From Endobugula sp965214375 (GTDB taxonomy: Bacteria; Pseudomonadota; Gammaproteobacteria; Pseudomonadales; Cellvibrionaceae): a stretch of 64,000 nucleotides of DNA. Numbering within the stretch: the stretch's first letter is position 1; every line of letters begins with the position of its first letter. Below are positions 26,311 through 36,183 of this stretch, one piece after another. A program made the translations under genes and the position numbers. The stretch spans positions 186,001 to 250,000 of the forward strand of contig OZ243947.1 in the NCBI GenBank assembly GCA_965214375.1. Reading direction: 5' to 3'. The notes beneath the pieces were generated by a model, which saw only the letters and a list, made by a program, of their open reading frames with translations, was not told the origin of the DNA and searched no databases.

Positions 26311-26673
26311 ATGAATGTAAAAAAAGGCATTATCAAGCACCTGATTTCAATATTTTTTTTGTCGATATTTATTTTTGCAACCAGTTTGGTGATGGCACAA
26401 AGTGCAGCAAAAAATGAAGTTAGACTTTATAATAAATTTACTGGTACGGGTGGTCTTAACCAATATGGCTGGTTCCTGAAAAACAAATCAACATCGCAAG
26501 CGATAAAAGTTACCATAAAGTTTACTGATCGTACAAAAACACAAAACAATACTCGCACCGAATCATTTAGTCTTGAGCCTGGAGATGATAGATGGATTGC
26601 GGTTAAGTTTCAGCATTCATTTGCAACGAGGATTGATACAGCGGCTAATATTGTTGGTGCTAGATATCTATGA
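26311..26673 (+). CDS. Small secreted protein of unknown function
   Basis: 120 residues with a clear signal peptide (LISIFFLSIFIFATSLVMA, cleavage after MAQ about residue 31) and a short beta-rich domain containing YNKFTGTGGLNQYGWFLKN and a run of polar residues (FTDRTKTQNNTRTE). It overlaps the next gene by 4 bp (ATGA), so the two were co-transcribed. No family recognised. Confidence 0.6.
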   Translation: MNVKKGIIKHLISIFFLSIFIFATSLVMAQSAAKNEVRLYNKFTGTGGLNQYGWFLKNKSTSQAIKVTIKFTDRTKTQNNTRTESFSLEPGDDRWIAVKFQHSFATRIDTAANIVGARYL

Positions 26674-27328
26674 ATTTTAAAAATATCATCATGTATAAGC
26701 AAGTGATTTTGTTTTTTATATTGTCACTTATGGCAATAAAATTAGATGCATTTCCTGTTGGTAATTATCGTTATGTGTTGTCTTGTTCCATTAATGTCAG
26801 TAAAAATTATTACAATACAGAATATAGGAAAACGTTAATAACTGAAGTGGAAAGATATAGGTGTAAAAAAATGATGAATATAGATGGTGTGAAAGAGATG
26901 TATTGGAATGGGTGAGTCAGGCAAAAAGGTTTGAAAAGGATGGGTTTCAGAGATGTTTGCTCGGAGAGAAAATTGTTGAGCGAGAAAATCCGGTTAAATT
27001 TAATTTTTTGTTAAATGAATATGATCCTTATACAAGTCGGTGGCCAATGAATTATGTTAATGAAAGAAAACTTTATGACGGAATAGAAGAGGACAGTCTT
27101 GAAAATGTCTATATATACTCATTAAATCATAATAATAGTAAGTTGGCATTAGATTTTGAAGCAGGGATTTATTTTACTTTATTAGTAAAAAATAACATAG
27201 AGTTATTTAAAGCCGTGTCAACGACAACAACAAATATAGAAAACGCCTGTAAAAGAAAAGCAAAAACGAAGAATTGTGATGCTGTAGTTCTTTGGCAAGG
27301 TGCTTGTGAATTGTCTACTATGTATTAA
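26670..27328 (+). pseudogene. Secreted protein of unknown family, frameshift in A-run
   Basis: The 5' frame from ATG 26670 has a signal peptide (about residues 9-27, ending KLDAFP) and continues to VERYRCKK. From a run of seven A at about 26865-26871 the natural continuation is in the other frame: NDEYRWCERDVLEWVSQAKRF... to the stop at 27328. One missing A in the homopolymer explains this. Restored, the protein would have about 219 residues with several cysteines (e.g. QRCLLGE, ENACKRKAKTKNCDAV) and a C-terminal domain with CELSTMY. No family recognised. Its end overlaps the rsxE stop on the other strand by 4 bp. Confidence 0.6.
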
Positions 27329-28086
27329 TTTATCACTCCTGTTGTTCGCACACGCTTGCTAACTTTTGCTGTCGTGGTTTTCGATGCGGCTTTGCGTTTT
27401 TCAATACGGATATCAATGGCATTTTTAATTGCAATTAGAAAGCCCGTCACAATAAACGCACCGGGGGGGAGTATAGCGACTAGCAGCCCGGGGTAGCTGT
27501 CACTAAACGGTGTCATTTTCCAGCTGCGGGCTGCTTCACCAAAGAGCAATTGCATATCAGCAAACAGCGTTCCCGCGCCAAGTAATTCACGTACTGCGCC
27601 CAAGACAATCAATACCAGCACAAAACCTATGCCCATCATAAAGCCATCGACTGCCGACGGTATGATGGCATTTTTACAGGCGAACGCATCGGCGCGGCCT
27701 AAAATAGCGCAGTTGGTCACGATCAGTGGAATAAAGATACCTAAAATTTGATACAGCTCATAGGTGTAGGCCTGCATCAGCAACTCAGTTGCGGTGGTGA
27801 AGGAAGCGATAATCATCACAAATACAGGCAGTTTGACGGCGTCACTGACCACGTTGCGAATGAGTGAAACCACGACATTCGAACCCACTAACACCAATAA
27901 TGTGGCCAGCCCCAACCCCATCGCGTTAACCACAGTACCACTGACCGCCAATAGCGGGCACAGACCCAGCAGTTGTACTAATGCCACATTGTTGCTCCAT
28001 AGGCCGTTTTGTGTAATGTCACTGTAGTTAACGGCTGGCGTACTATTGTTTTTGGTTGTTGTGTTGTCTGTTGTTGTCTCTGTCAT
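27325..28086 (-). CDS. rsxE: Electron transport complex subunit RsxE
   Basis: Six-helix membrane subunit of the RNF/Rsx complex, which couples electron transfer between NADH and ferredoxin to ion transport and in E. coli keeps SoxR reduced. 253 residues, slightly long because of a Thr/Asn-rich N-terminal tail. Signature LVQLLGLCPLLAVSGTVVNA with a conserved Cys, and TNCAILGRADAFA in the middle, shared with RsxA. Last gene of the operon; nth, which often follows, is not here. Confidence 0.94.
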   Translation of the reverse strand: MTETTTDNTTTKNNSTPAVNYSDITQNGLWSNNVALVQLLGLCPLLAVSGTVVNAMGLGLATLLVLVGSNVVVSLIRNVVSDAVKLPVFVMIIASFTTATELLMQAYTYELYQILGIFIPLIVTNCAILGRADAFACKNAIIPSAVDGFMMGIGFVLVLIVLGAVRELLGAGTLFADMQLLFGEAARSWKMTPFSDSYPGLLVAILPPGAFIVTGFLIAIKNAIDIRIEKRKAASKTTTAKVSKRVRTTGVIN

Positions 28087-28709
28087 CGCTTGACCTTAAA
28101 TAAGGTTTTTTGGTGCTGCTCGGCATACTGCAATACCTTATGTACGGCAGTCACTACTGCTCTTGGTGTAATGGTGGCGCCAGTAAATTGATCAAATGCC
28201 CCCCCATCTTTCTTAACTGCCCAACCATCGCTGGCCGGTTTTTTCAGTGAAAGTCCGTTAAAGCGACTAATCCATGGGCTCTTTTTGATATCGACTTTGT
28301 CTCCCAGCCCAGGTGTTTCCCGGTGAGCTAATACACGTACCCCCGCAAGCGTTAAATCGGCATTAACCCCTGCAATCATTTTAATGTCACCACTATAACC
28401 ATCAGGGGCAATCGCAGGAATAATTACTGCAATAATACGGTTGTTTTTACGGGCGATAAAGATATTCTCTCCGGCAACGTTACCCAAGTGTGATTGAGCA
28501 GCTTCAGGCACATTTATCGTATCCATTAATAAATCGTTATCAAAACGGTGTTTGGGAATGATTTCCAGCAGAGCTTTTTCTGCGGCAAGACGTTCGGAGG
28601 CTTTGATTTTATCCTTGGTGGCGTTATTAGTTGCGGCAAGAAGACCGGCAGCAATTAATGCAAACAGAAAGAGTAATAAACCATTTTTACTAATAGATGC
28701 TGGTAACAT
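28083..28709 (-). CDS. rsxG: Electron transport complex subunit RsxG
   Basis: FMN-carrying periplasmic subunit, anchored by one N-terminal helix (about 8-27). 208 residues. The FMN is attached covalently to the Thr of FTGATITPRAVV (S/T-G-A-T flavinylation motif), near residue 175. It also shows GLGDKVDIKKSPWI, typical of the family. It overlaps rsxE by 4 bp. Confidence 0.94.
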   Translation of the reverse strand: MLPASISKNGLLLFLFALIAAGLLAATNNATKDKIKASERLAAEKALLEIIPKHRFDNDLLMDTINVPEAAQSHLGNVAGENIFIARKNNRIIAVIIPAIAPDGYSGDIKMIAGVNADLTLAGVRVLAHRETPGLGDKVDIKKSPWISRFNGLSLKKPASDGWAVKKDGGAFDQFTGATITPRAVVTAVHKVLQYAEQHQKTLFKVKR

Positions 28710-28711
28710 GC

Positions 28712-29773
28712 TTATTCCTCATCACGCTTGCGGTTGGTGCGTTCCGCTTTTTTGTGACCATAGGTGCGTGGCATTGTGTAGTAATCAATAAAGGGCGCAG
28801 CAAAATTCATTAATAAAACACCAAAGGCTACCGCATCGGGATAGTTGCCCCATGCACGAATGACATACACTAAAATACCGACGCCGACACCAAAAATAAG
28901 CCTGCCTTTATTACTGGTGGCCGAGCTCACAGGGTCGGTCACAATAAAAAAAGCACCCAACATGGTAGCGCCAGAGAATAAATGTAATAGTGGTGACCCG
29001 TGACTGTCCGAACTTCCACCATCGTAAAACAGTACAGACATAAGAGCCAATCCAGCCAGCATGCCTATGGGCGCGTGCCAAGTAAAAAGCTTTTTATACA
29101 ACAACATGGCACCGCCCAGTAAAAAACCCATGTTGACCCATTCCCATCCAGCACCAGCAAATACGCTATATATAAACAGCGGTTGTTGGGCATAAATTTG
29201 TTCTGCCATTAGTCCTTGTTGGTTTTTAAAGACATCGAGTGGTGTCGCACCGGTAATACCGTCGATAGCACTCGATGCAATAAATACCACTTCGATGGAT
29301 TCCAGTAATGTGGGCAGTTGTGCTTCTGGCAGATTAACCGGCATGATCCAGCGTGTCATTTCAACGGGAAAAGAAATCAATAATACGACGTAGCCCACCA
29401 TGGCCGGGTTAAACGGGTTTAATCCGAGGCCGCCGTATAATTGTTTTGCCAAAATAATCGCTGTTGCGGTGCCGGTAACCACGAGCCACCAAGGTGCGTA
29501 AGGTGGCAGCGCTAAACCCAATAATACCGCGGTAACAATTGCACTGTAATCGTTAAGCTGTGGTGTGATAGGGCGTCGGCGTAAATATAACACCAAGGCT
29601 TCACTAATTAATGCAGTAGTGAAGGCAATAATAAGATTAATGAGTGTGCCCCAGCCAAAAAAATAGCTTAAGGCAATAAAGCCCGGCAGAGTCGATAACA
29701 GCACTAATTGCATCACATCGCGAGTACTGCGTATGTGAAAAGCGTGAGGTGATGATGCTTTTATAAGACTCAT
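28712..29773 (-). CDS. rsxD: Electron transport complex subunit RsxD
   Basis: NqrB/RnfD-type membrane subunit of 353 residues with about nine helices. The covalent FMN site is the Thr of DGITGATPLDV (near residue 185); RsxD family features include GGLGLNPFNPAMVGYV and FFIVTDPVSSATSNKGR. It lies 2 bp from rsxG and overlaps rsxC by 4 bp. Confidence 0.95.
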   Translation of the reverse strand: MSLIKASSPHAFHIRSTRDVMQLVLLSTLPGFIALSYFFGWGTLINLIIAFTTALISEALVLYLRRRPITPQLNDYSAIVTAVLLGLALPPYAPWWLVVTGTATAIILAKQLYGGLGLNPFNPAMVGYVVLLISFPVEMTRWIMPVNLPEAQLPTLLESIEVVFIASSAIDGITGATPLDVFKNQQGLMAEQIYAQQPLFIYSVFAGAGWEWVNMGFLLGGAMLLYKKLFTWHAPIGMLAGLALMSVLFYDGGSSDSHGSPLLHLFSGATMLGAFFIVTDPVSSATSNKGRLIFGVGVGILVYVIRAWGNYPDAVAFGVLLMNFAAPFIDYYTMPRTYGHKKAERTNRKRDEE

Positions 29774-31593
29774 GACGACGTACTTTCTTGTTCGGCATTA
29801 GTGTTTTTCTTTATAAACTCTGCGAGTTCACTTTCAGCCTGTTGTAAACGTAATTCGGTTTGTTTAATTTGTGCGGCAATTTTATCTTGTTGTTCACCTT
29901 CCGTTGTCGCATGTTTTTCTTGCAGTTTTTGTAAGCGGTTACGGCTACTATTAACGGTGCGTTCTAATTTGGCTTTTTGTGCTGCAGGATCATTTTTTTG
30001 CGCCTGTACTCGTGCCATGGCGGCAGCCACGGGGTCATTTTTTGAGGTTTCGGTAGTTTCTGTGGTGCCTTCTGCTGCCGCTTTTTTGGCTTGTTCGGCC
30101 GTTAAACGTTTCGCTTCTTCTGCCGCTTTTTTGCGTGCTTCACGTTTCGCTACTTTTTCCGCCTCGGCACGTTCAATACGACGTTTGCGAAATTCAAAAC
30201 GCTGGCGTGCATGATCTGCTTTGACCTTTTCTTTTTCCTGCTGTTTGATGGTCCCTTTGGCTGCACGGTAATGCTGAACCAAGGGTATATTAGACGGGCA
30301 AACAAATGAGCAAGCTCCACATTCTATACAATCAAACAGATTGTAGTTTTGTGCACTGTCATAGTCTTCTGCTTTGGCATACCAATATAATTGCTGTGGC
30401 AATAAGCTGGCCGGGCAAGCTTCGGCACACATCCCGCAACGCATACACTCTTGTGTTATCGGTGGTGCAGGCATTTCTTTTTTGGATGGCGCAATAATAC
30501 AGTTTGTTGATTTAATGACAGGAATATAGGGGTCACTTAACGCAAACCCCATCATTGGGCCTCCCATAATGAGTTTCTCATTCATCGCGGCATCGAAACC
30601 TAGGTGCTCAAGAATAAAATGAATCGATGTGCCCAGTAATGTGTAAAGGTTACGTTGCGTTTGTAAGGCCTCTCCCACAAAGGTAGTAATGCGTGAAGTG
30701 AGAGCCTTACCTTCAACCACCGCTTGATAGGCAGCCACTGCAGTGCCGACATTTTGCATCACAATACCCAAGCTAGCGGGGATTTGACCGGATGGCACTT
30801 CTTTGCCTGTTAATATTTGGATGAGCTGTTTCTCGCCGCCCGAAGGGTACTTAGTGGGGAAGGTGATCAGCTCAATAGTGTCAGTGCTATTGAGTGTTTC
30901 TATCGCGGTTGTTAATGCCGCAATAGCATCGGGTTTATTATCTTCAACGCCAAGAATAATTCTCTCGGGTTTGCCCAAGATATAGGACAATAATAGCGCA
31001 CCCTGAATAACCGCTTCTGCATGGTATAGCATCAGGCTATGATCTGCGGTGATATAAGGCTCACACTCGGTACCATTTAAGATCAAGGTATCAATCGCAT
31101 AATGTGCTTGCGGTTTGAGTTTGACTGCCGTAGGGAAGCCAGCACCACCCAGACCCGTAACCCCGGCATGACAAATTTTTTCAACCAATGTTTCAGTGTT
31201 TTCTTGCGTATAGTCGGCGATTTTTTCTGCAGTAGCCTGTTGATGTTTACCATCGGTTTTAATCACTATGCAAAGGCCTGTCATACCGGATGCATGAGCT
31301 AATAATCGGTCTTCAATCGCCACCACTTCACCGGAACTGGCGCTGTGAATGGCCGCACTAAAAGCACCGGTTGCTTGCGCAATCATTTGTCCGCCAAGTA
31401 CCTGATCACCGATAGCGACGATGGCTTCAGCAGGTGCGCCCATATGTTGATTCAACGGATAAATGAGTTCATCCGGTAATGGCAGTTCACCAATCGGCAG
31501 TTGCATCGATTGGTCTTTATTTTCTGGAGGATATACTCCGCCGTGAAAGGTGTAAGCCGCTTCTTTAGCGATCAGTTGAGGAGAGGCGCTCAT
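29770..31593 (-). CDS. rsxC: Electron transport complex subunit RsxC
   Basis: Soluble subunit that takes electrons from NADH (or passes them to it) through FMN and iron-sulfur clusters. 607 residues: an N-terminal FMN/NAD domain with GLGGAGFPTAVKLKP, a SLBB-like stretch, and two 4Fe-4S motifs, CMRCGMCAEACP and CIECGACSFVCP. The C-terminal third is an Ala/Glu/Lys-rich coiled tail, shorter than in E. coli RsxC (740 residues); such tails vary in length. It overlaps rsxB and rsxD by 4 bp each. Confidence 0.95.
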   Translation of the reverse strand: MSASPQLIAKEAAYTFHGGVYPPENKDQSMQLPIGELPLPDELIYPLNQHMGAPAEAIVAIGDQVLGGQMIAQATGAFSAAIHSASSGEVVAIEDRLLAHASGMTGLCIVIKTDGKHQQATAEKIADYTQENTETLVEKICHAGVTGLGGAGFPTAVKLKPQAHYAIDTLILNGTECEPYITADHSLMLYHAEAVIQGALLLSYILGKPERIILGVEDNKPDAIAALTTAIETLNSTDTIELITFPTKYPSGGEKQLIQILTGKEVPSGQIPASLGIVMQNVGTAVAAYQAVVEGKALTSRITTFVGEALQTQRNLYTLLGTSIHFILEHLGFDAAMNEKLIMGGPMMGFALSDPYIPVIKSTNCIIAPSKKEMPAPPITQECMRCGMCAEACPASLLPQQLYWYAKAEDYDSAQNYNLFDCIECGACSFVCPSNIPLVQHYRAAKGTIKQQEKEKVKADHARQRFEFRKRRIERAEAEKVAKREARKKAAEEAKRLTAEQAKKAAAEGTTETTETSKNDPVAAAMARVQAQKNDPAAQKAKLERTVNSSRNRLQKLQEKHATTEGEQQDKIAAQIKQTELRLQQAESELAEFIKKNTNAEQESTSS

Positions 31594-32216
31594 GCGGCGT
31601 CCTCCTCATTGCTATGTGTCGGAGCAGGTTGGCGATCACTGGCAATAATCTGATGCGTTTTTAGGGGAGCGTCCCACTTCCAATCTTGCACTGTTTCTGC
31701 AACAGGAATCATATCAATACAATCAACCGGACAGGGTTCAACACAGAGGTCGCAACCCGTACATTCGTCAGTAATAATGGTATGCATATGTTTTGCGGCA
31801 CCAAGGATGGCATCAACCGGGCAGGCCTGAATACACTTGGTGCAACCAATGCATTCGTCTTCACGAATATACGCGACTTTTTTGATATCGGCTTCTTCAC
31901 CGTGTTCTTCATCCAGAGACGGTGCATCAACACTCAGTAAATCAGCAATGGCATTAATGGTAGCCTGGCCACCCGGAGGACACTTATTAATGGCTTCACC
32001 ATTAGCGATGCCCTCAGCATAGGGGCGACAGCCGGGATGACCACATTGACCACATTGTGTTTGTGGTAGTAATGCGTCCAGTTGCTCTACAATAGGATCG
32101 CCTTCCACCTTAAACTTAACGGCAGCAAACCCGAGTATGCCACCAAAGATCAGCGCCAAACCGCCCAGTGCAATCAGTGCTGAAAAAATAGGGTGTGCAA
32201 AAATAAATTCAAACAT
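31590..32216 (-). CDS. rsxB: Electron transport complex subunit RsxB
   Basis: 208-residue ferredoxin-like subunit with an N-terminal membrane anchor (about 5-28). The 4Fe-4S (Fe-S) domain has CGQCGHPGCRPYAEG with a later CPPGG cysteine, and two bacterial ferredoxin motifs, CIGCTKCIQACP and CTGCDLCVEPCP. It links RsxC to the membrane subunits. Overlaps rsxC by 4 bp. Confidence 0.95.
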   Translation of the reverse strand: MFEFIFAHPIFSALIALGGLALIFGGILGFAAVKFKVEGDPIVEQLDALLPQTQCGQCGHPGCRPYAEGIANGEAINKCPPGGQATINAIADLLSVDAPSLDEEHGEEADIKKVAYIREDECIGCTKCIQACPVDAILGAAKHMHTIITDECTGCDLCVEPCPVDCIDMIPVAETVQDWKWDAPLKTHQIIASDRQPAPTHSNEEDAA

Positions 32217-32230
32217 TTTTCACCACAGCC

Positions 32231-32812
32231 TTATAACTGTATCAGGCCAGCAAAGCCCATAAAGGCCAATGACATCAAGCCAGCAGTAATCATGGCAATG
32301 GCGGCGCCTTTAAAGGGAGCGGGTACATCAGCAACCGCAAGTCGTTCGCGCATGGCCGAGAATAAAATTAATACCAGAGAAAACCCGAGTGCGGCACCAA
32401 ATCCATAGGTTGCCGATTGAAAGAAATTGTGAGTTTTAGTGGTGTTAAGCAGGGCAACACCTAATACGGCACAATTGGTTGTAATCAATGGCAGAAAAAC
32501 ACCGAGTACGCGGTACAATAACGGACTGGTTTTTTCGATAAACATTTTTGCGAACTGTACGACTACCGCGATCACTAAAATAAAAGAAATCGTTTTTAAG
32601 TACTGTAGGGATAAGGGTTCAAGAATATACGTGTGAACCAGATAACTGCAAATCGACGCCAGTGTTAACACAAATGTCGTGGCGCTGGCCATGCCGATAG
32701 CGGTTTTCAGTTTATTGGAGACACCCATAAACGGGCACAGCCCCAAGAACTGTACCAGCACAAAATTATTCACCAAGATGGTGCTTAATAATATTAATAT
32801 AAACTCACTCAT
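32231..32812 (-). CDS. rsxA: Electron transport complex subunit RsxA
   Basis: First gene of the rsxABCDGE operon; 193 residues and six membrane helices, with LVQFLGLCPFMGVSNKL (conserved Cys) and TTNCAVLGVALLN, the counterpart of RsxE. The start ATG 32812 (MSEFILILLSTILVNNF) matches the family; an upstream in-frame TTG/ATG extension of 11 residues is unlikely. The operon runs leftward from the metG 3' side. Confidence 0.95.
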   Translation of the reverse strand: MSEFILILLSTILVNNFVLVQFLGLCPFMGVSNKLKTAIGMASATTFVLTLASICSYLVHTYILEPLSLQYLKTISFILVIAVVVQFAKMFIEKTSPLLYRVLGVFLPLITTNCAVLGVALLNTTKTHNFFQSATYGFGAALGFSLVLILFSAMRERLAVADVPAPFKGAAIAMITAGLMSLAFMGFAGLIQL

Positions 32813-32879
32813 ACGATTGAGTTTTTCTCCCAGTGTGACCAACACTATGTTATATGACTGATAAAAGTACTCTTAACTT

Positions 32880-34922
32880 TTACAGCGCGCGCATGCCAGG
32901 TGTGGCGCCCTCATGCGGTTCCAGCAGGTAAATATCATTGTCGCCAGGGCCTGCTGCCAATACCATACCTTCAGAAAGACCAAATTTCATTTTTCGTGGT
33001 GCGAGGTTGGCGACCATAATAGTCAGCTTGCCCTCAAGGTCTTCCGGCTGGTAAGCACTTTTAATACTTGAAAATACCGTGCGTGTTTCGCTGCCGATAT
33101 CCAAGGTTAATTGTAATAACTTATCGGCACCTTCCACATGTTGCGCTTTAACAATTTTGGCAACACGCAAATCCACCTTGGCAAAGGTGTTGAAATCAAT
33201 CTCGTCAGCAATATGTTCAATACCCTCTGATTTCGCGACAGGTTTTTCTTTGGCGGGGGCTATGTCCTGTTTACTAGACTCCACCATTTTCTCAACCTGT
33301 GCTTTTTCAACGCGATGTAATAGCGGTTTGAATTTGTTAATTTCGTGGTTGCCTTTAAACTCGCCAGCACTTTGCCAGGTGAGCGTATCGTTAAGAAACG
33401 CTTCTGAATTCTTTTCCAATTCCGGAAGCACGGGTTTTAAATAACACAAGATGCTACGGAACATATTAATGCCCAAGCTGCAGATATCTAATACCTGCTT
33501 TTCAGTGCCTTCCTGTTTTGCTAACGCCCAAGGTTCCTTGGTAGCAATATATTCGTTGGCCGCGTCGGCAAGGTTCATAATTTCGCGCATCGCTTTGCCA
33601 AATTCACGGTTTTCGTAGAAAGTGGCAATGGTGTCACTGGCATCGACAAAACGCTGCCATAACTCTGGTGAGTCAATGGTGTTTGATAATGTACCGCCAC
33701 TTTTTTGTACAAAACGAGCCGTACGGCTGGCGATATTAACCACTTTGCCCACCAGATCCGAATTGACGCGTTGAATAAAGTCATCCAGATTTAAATCCAG
33801 ATCATCTACGCCATTGGTGAGTTTGGCAGCAAAGTAGTAGCGTAGATATTCCGGTTTTAAAACGTCCAGATAACTGCGCGCATTAATAAAGGTGCCGCGT
33901 GATTTGGACATCTTTTTACCGTTAACGGTTAAAAAGCCATGCACATTCACTGCAGTAGGAGTACGGAATTGTGCCGAGTGCAACATGGACGGCCAGAACA
34001 AGGCGTGAAAATTAACAATATCCTTACCAATAAAGTGGTACAACTCGGTACCATTATTCAGGCGCGGGTCATTGTTGCCATCGGCTAACCAATAGTCTTC
34101 CCAGTTTTTACCCGTTTTGGCACATAAATTCTTAAAGCTGGCGATGTAACCAATGGGGGCATCCAGCCATACATAAAAATACTTGCCGGGTTGACCGGGA
34201 ATTTCAAAACCAAAGTAGGGCGCATCACGAGAGATATCCCATTCTTGTAAACCTGCATCCAGCCATTCAGCCAGTTTATTCGCCATTTCATCCTGAAGAT
34301 GACCCGCGCGTGTCCACTCTTTTAAAAAGTCAGTAAACTCCGGCAATTTGAAAAAGAAATGCTCGGATTCTTTTTCAATGGGTGTTGCGCCAGACAGTAC
34401 GGATTTCGGGTTGATTAAATCTGTGGGTGAATAGGTGGCGCCACAGACTTCGCAGTTGTCACCATATTGATCGTCTGCCGGACATTTAGGGCAAGTACCC
34501 TTGATATAGCGGTCGGCCAAAAACAGGGTTTTTTCCGGGTCGTAGGCTTGGGTAATTGTGCGTGTTGCAATGTGATCATTAGCCGCCAGACGCTGATAGA
34601 TCAGTTCGGATAATTCACGATTTTCTTCTGAGTGAGTAGAATGATAGTTATCAAACTCAATCAAAAAATCGGCAAAGTCTTTTTCGTGTTCAGCTTTAAC
34701 ATTGGCAATTTGTTGCTCGGGGCTAATGCCATTTTCCTCGGCTTTTAGCATAATCGCCGTACCGTGCGCATCGTCCGCGCACACATAAGTACACTCATGA
34801 CCACGCATTTTCTGAAAGCGTACCCATATATCGGTTTGAATGTACTCCACCAGATGCCCCAAATGGATGGAACCATTGGCATAAGGTAAGGCGCTGGTGA
34901 CGAGGATTTTGCGGTGAGTCAT
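32880..34922 (-). CDS. metG: Methionyl-tRNA synthetase
   Basis: Charges tRNA(Met) in the cytoplasm. 680 residues: HIGH-type motif PYANGSIHLGH, a zinc-binding insert with CPKCPADDQYGDNCEVC, the KKMSKSRG motif near residue 335 and a C-terminal tRNA-binding/dimerisation domain starting near residue 575 (FAKVDLRVAKIV). The start MTHRKILVTSALPYAN is taken, not an upstream TTG/ATG. Location between rsx and apbC is as in Pseudomonas, transcribed divergently from apbC. Confidence 0.97.
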   Translation of the reverse strand: MTHRKILVTSALPYANGSIHLGHLVEYIQTDIWVRFQKMRGHECTYVCADDAHGTAIMLKAEENGISPEQQIANVKAEHEKDFADFLIEFDNYHSTHSEENRELSELIYQRLAANDHIATRTITQAYDPEKTLFLADRYIKGTCPKCPADDQYGDNCEVCGATYSPTDLINPKSVLSGATPIEKESEHFFFKLPEFTDFLKEWTRAGHLQDEMANKLAEWLDAGLQEWDISRDAPYFGFEIPGQPGKYFYVWLDAPIGYIASFKNLCAKTGKNWEDYWLADGNNDPRLNNGTELYHFIGKDIVNFHALFWPSMLHSAQFRTPTAVNVHGFLTVNGKKMSKSRGTFINARSYLDVLKPEYLRYYFAAKLTNGVDDLDLNLDDFIQRVNSDLVGKVVNIASRTARFVQKSGGTLSNTIDSPELWQRFVDASDTIATFYENREFGKAMREIMNLADAANEYIATKEPWALAKQEGTEKQVLDICSLGINMFRSILCYLKPVLPELEKNSEAFLNDTLTWQSAGEFKGNHEINKFKPLLHRVEKAQVEKMVESSKQDIAPAKEKPVAKSEGIEHIADEIDFNTFAKVDLRVAKIVKAQHVEGADKLLQLTLDIGSETRTVFSSIKSAYQPEDLEGKLTIMVANLAPRKMKFGLSEGMVLAAGPGDNDIYLLEPHEGATPGMRAL

Positions 34923-35076
34923 AATCAGCCTGAATAAATACAAAGGTGTAAAAGGCGCGGATTATAGCAGTTTATCCTTTATTAAACAGCGATTAGTGCT
35001 TGATTTAATTTAGATTTTATGGGAATTTGCTTATGCCTTTCTGTATATTTAGTAGACTAGCCAGTGGTATTGATTT

Positions 35077-36183
35077 ATGTCACAAGCCATACAACAGCGG
35101 ATAGAACAGCGGGTTGCTGCCGCGATTGATTCTATTGTATTGCCATCCACGCAAATTCCGTTGGCTAGTGTGTCATTGCCAGACGCTATTCGGCTGGAAA
35201 ATGGCGTTTTATACCTGGAGTTAACACTGGGTTTTCCCTCCGGGCAAGGGCAAGACAGCTTGGCAGGGCATATTGCCGAACAACTCTCTGAGGCATTGCT
35301 CGCACTGTATGATGTCAATGAGTTGACACTGGATATCGGTTGGCAAGCACCCGGTAATGTGGTCGTTACAGAGCAGCCATTATTGGCAGGCGTGCACAAT
35401 ATTATTGCCGTGGCTTCGGGTAAAGGCGGGGTAGGTAAATCCACTACCACCGTTAATCTGGCGTTGGCTCTGGCACAACAAGGTGCCAATGTCGGTATTT
35501 TGGATGCCGATATTTATGGCCCCAGTCAACAAACCATGCTGGGTCTCGGGGCTCAGCGGCCGGCGACTGTCGATCAAAAAAATATGCAGCCCAATGAATC
35601 TCATGGGCTTAAGTCGATGTCTATGGGGTATCTGGTTACGGAACAAACACCCATGGCGTGGCGCGGCCCCATGGCAACCGGGATGCTATTACAGCTACTT
35701 TTTCAGACGGATTGGGGCGATCTGGATTACTTATTTGTGGATATGCCGCCCGGCACGGGAGATATCCAGCTCACCCTATCACAAAAAGTCCCTGTGACGG
35801 GTGCGGTTATTGTGACAACCCCCCAGGATATCGCACTGTTGGATGCCAAAAAAGCTATTGAGATGTTTGCCAAAGTCGATATCCCGGTGTTGGGTATCGT
35901 TGAGAACATGGCGGTTTATCAATGTCGCCAATGCGGACATACTGAGCATATTTTTGGTGAGGGTGGAGGTGAGCATATCGCCCAGGACTATGGTGTTGAG
36001 TTGTTGGGGGCGCTACCGCTAGCGTTGGATATTCGTGAAGGTGCTGATAGCGGTAATCCCAGCGTGGTGAGTGATCCGGATAGCCGTATTGCTCGCAGTT
36101 ATAAAGATATTGCCATTAGAGTGGCTGCCCATCTTTATCAGCACAATAACGCCTTGCCGGATATCGAAATCATTGATGATTAG
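35077..36183 (+). CDS. apbC: Iron-sulfur cluster carrier protein ApbC/Mrp
   Basis: P-loop ATPase that carries 4Fe-4S clusters to target apoproteins. 368 residues: an N-terminal DUF59-like domain (about 1-90), then the deviant Walker A GKGGVGKSTT (about residue 113), MPPGTGDIQLTLSQ and the cluster-binding CRQCGH. Divergent from metG, as in many gammaproteobacteria. It would serve the nearby iron-sulfur-rich RNF and ETF proteins, though this is general rather than specific. Confidence 0.95.
   Translation: MSQAIQQRIEQRVAAAIDSIVLPSTQIPLASVSLPDAIRLENGVLYLELTLGFPSGQGQDSLAGHIAEQLSEALLALYDVNELTLDIGWQAPGNVVVTEQPLLAGVHNIIAVASGKGGVGKSTTTVNLALALAQQGANVGILDADIYGPSQQTMLGLGAQRPATVDQKNMQPNESHGLKSMSMGYLVTEQTPMAWRGPMATGMLLQLLFQTDWGDLDYLFVDMPPGTGDIQLTLSQKVPVTGAVIVTTPQDIALLDAKKAIEMFAKVDIPVLGIVENMAVYQCRQCGHTEHIFGEGGGEHIAQDYGVELLGALPLALDIREGADSGNPSVVSDPDSRIARSYKDIAIRVAAHLYQHNNALPDIEIIDD

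Noticed and set aside
27325..32812. Na+-translocating NADH:quinone reductase (Nqr) instead of RNF
   Set aside because: The operon order A-B-C-D-G-E, the RsxB ferredoxin motifs and the RsxC cysteine clusters identify RNF/Rsx.
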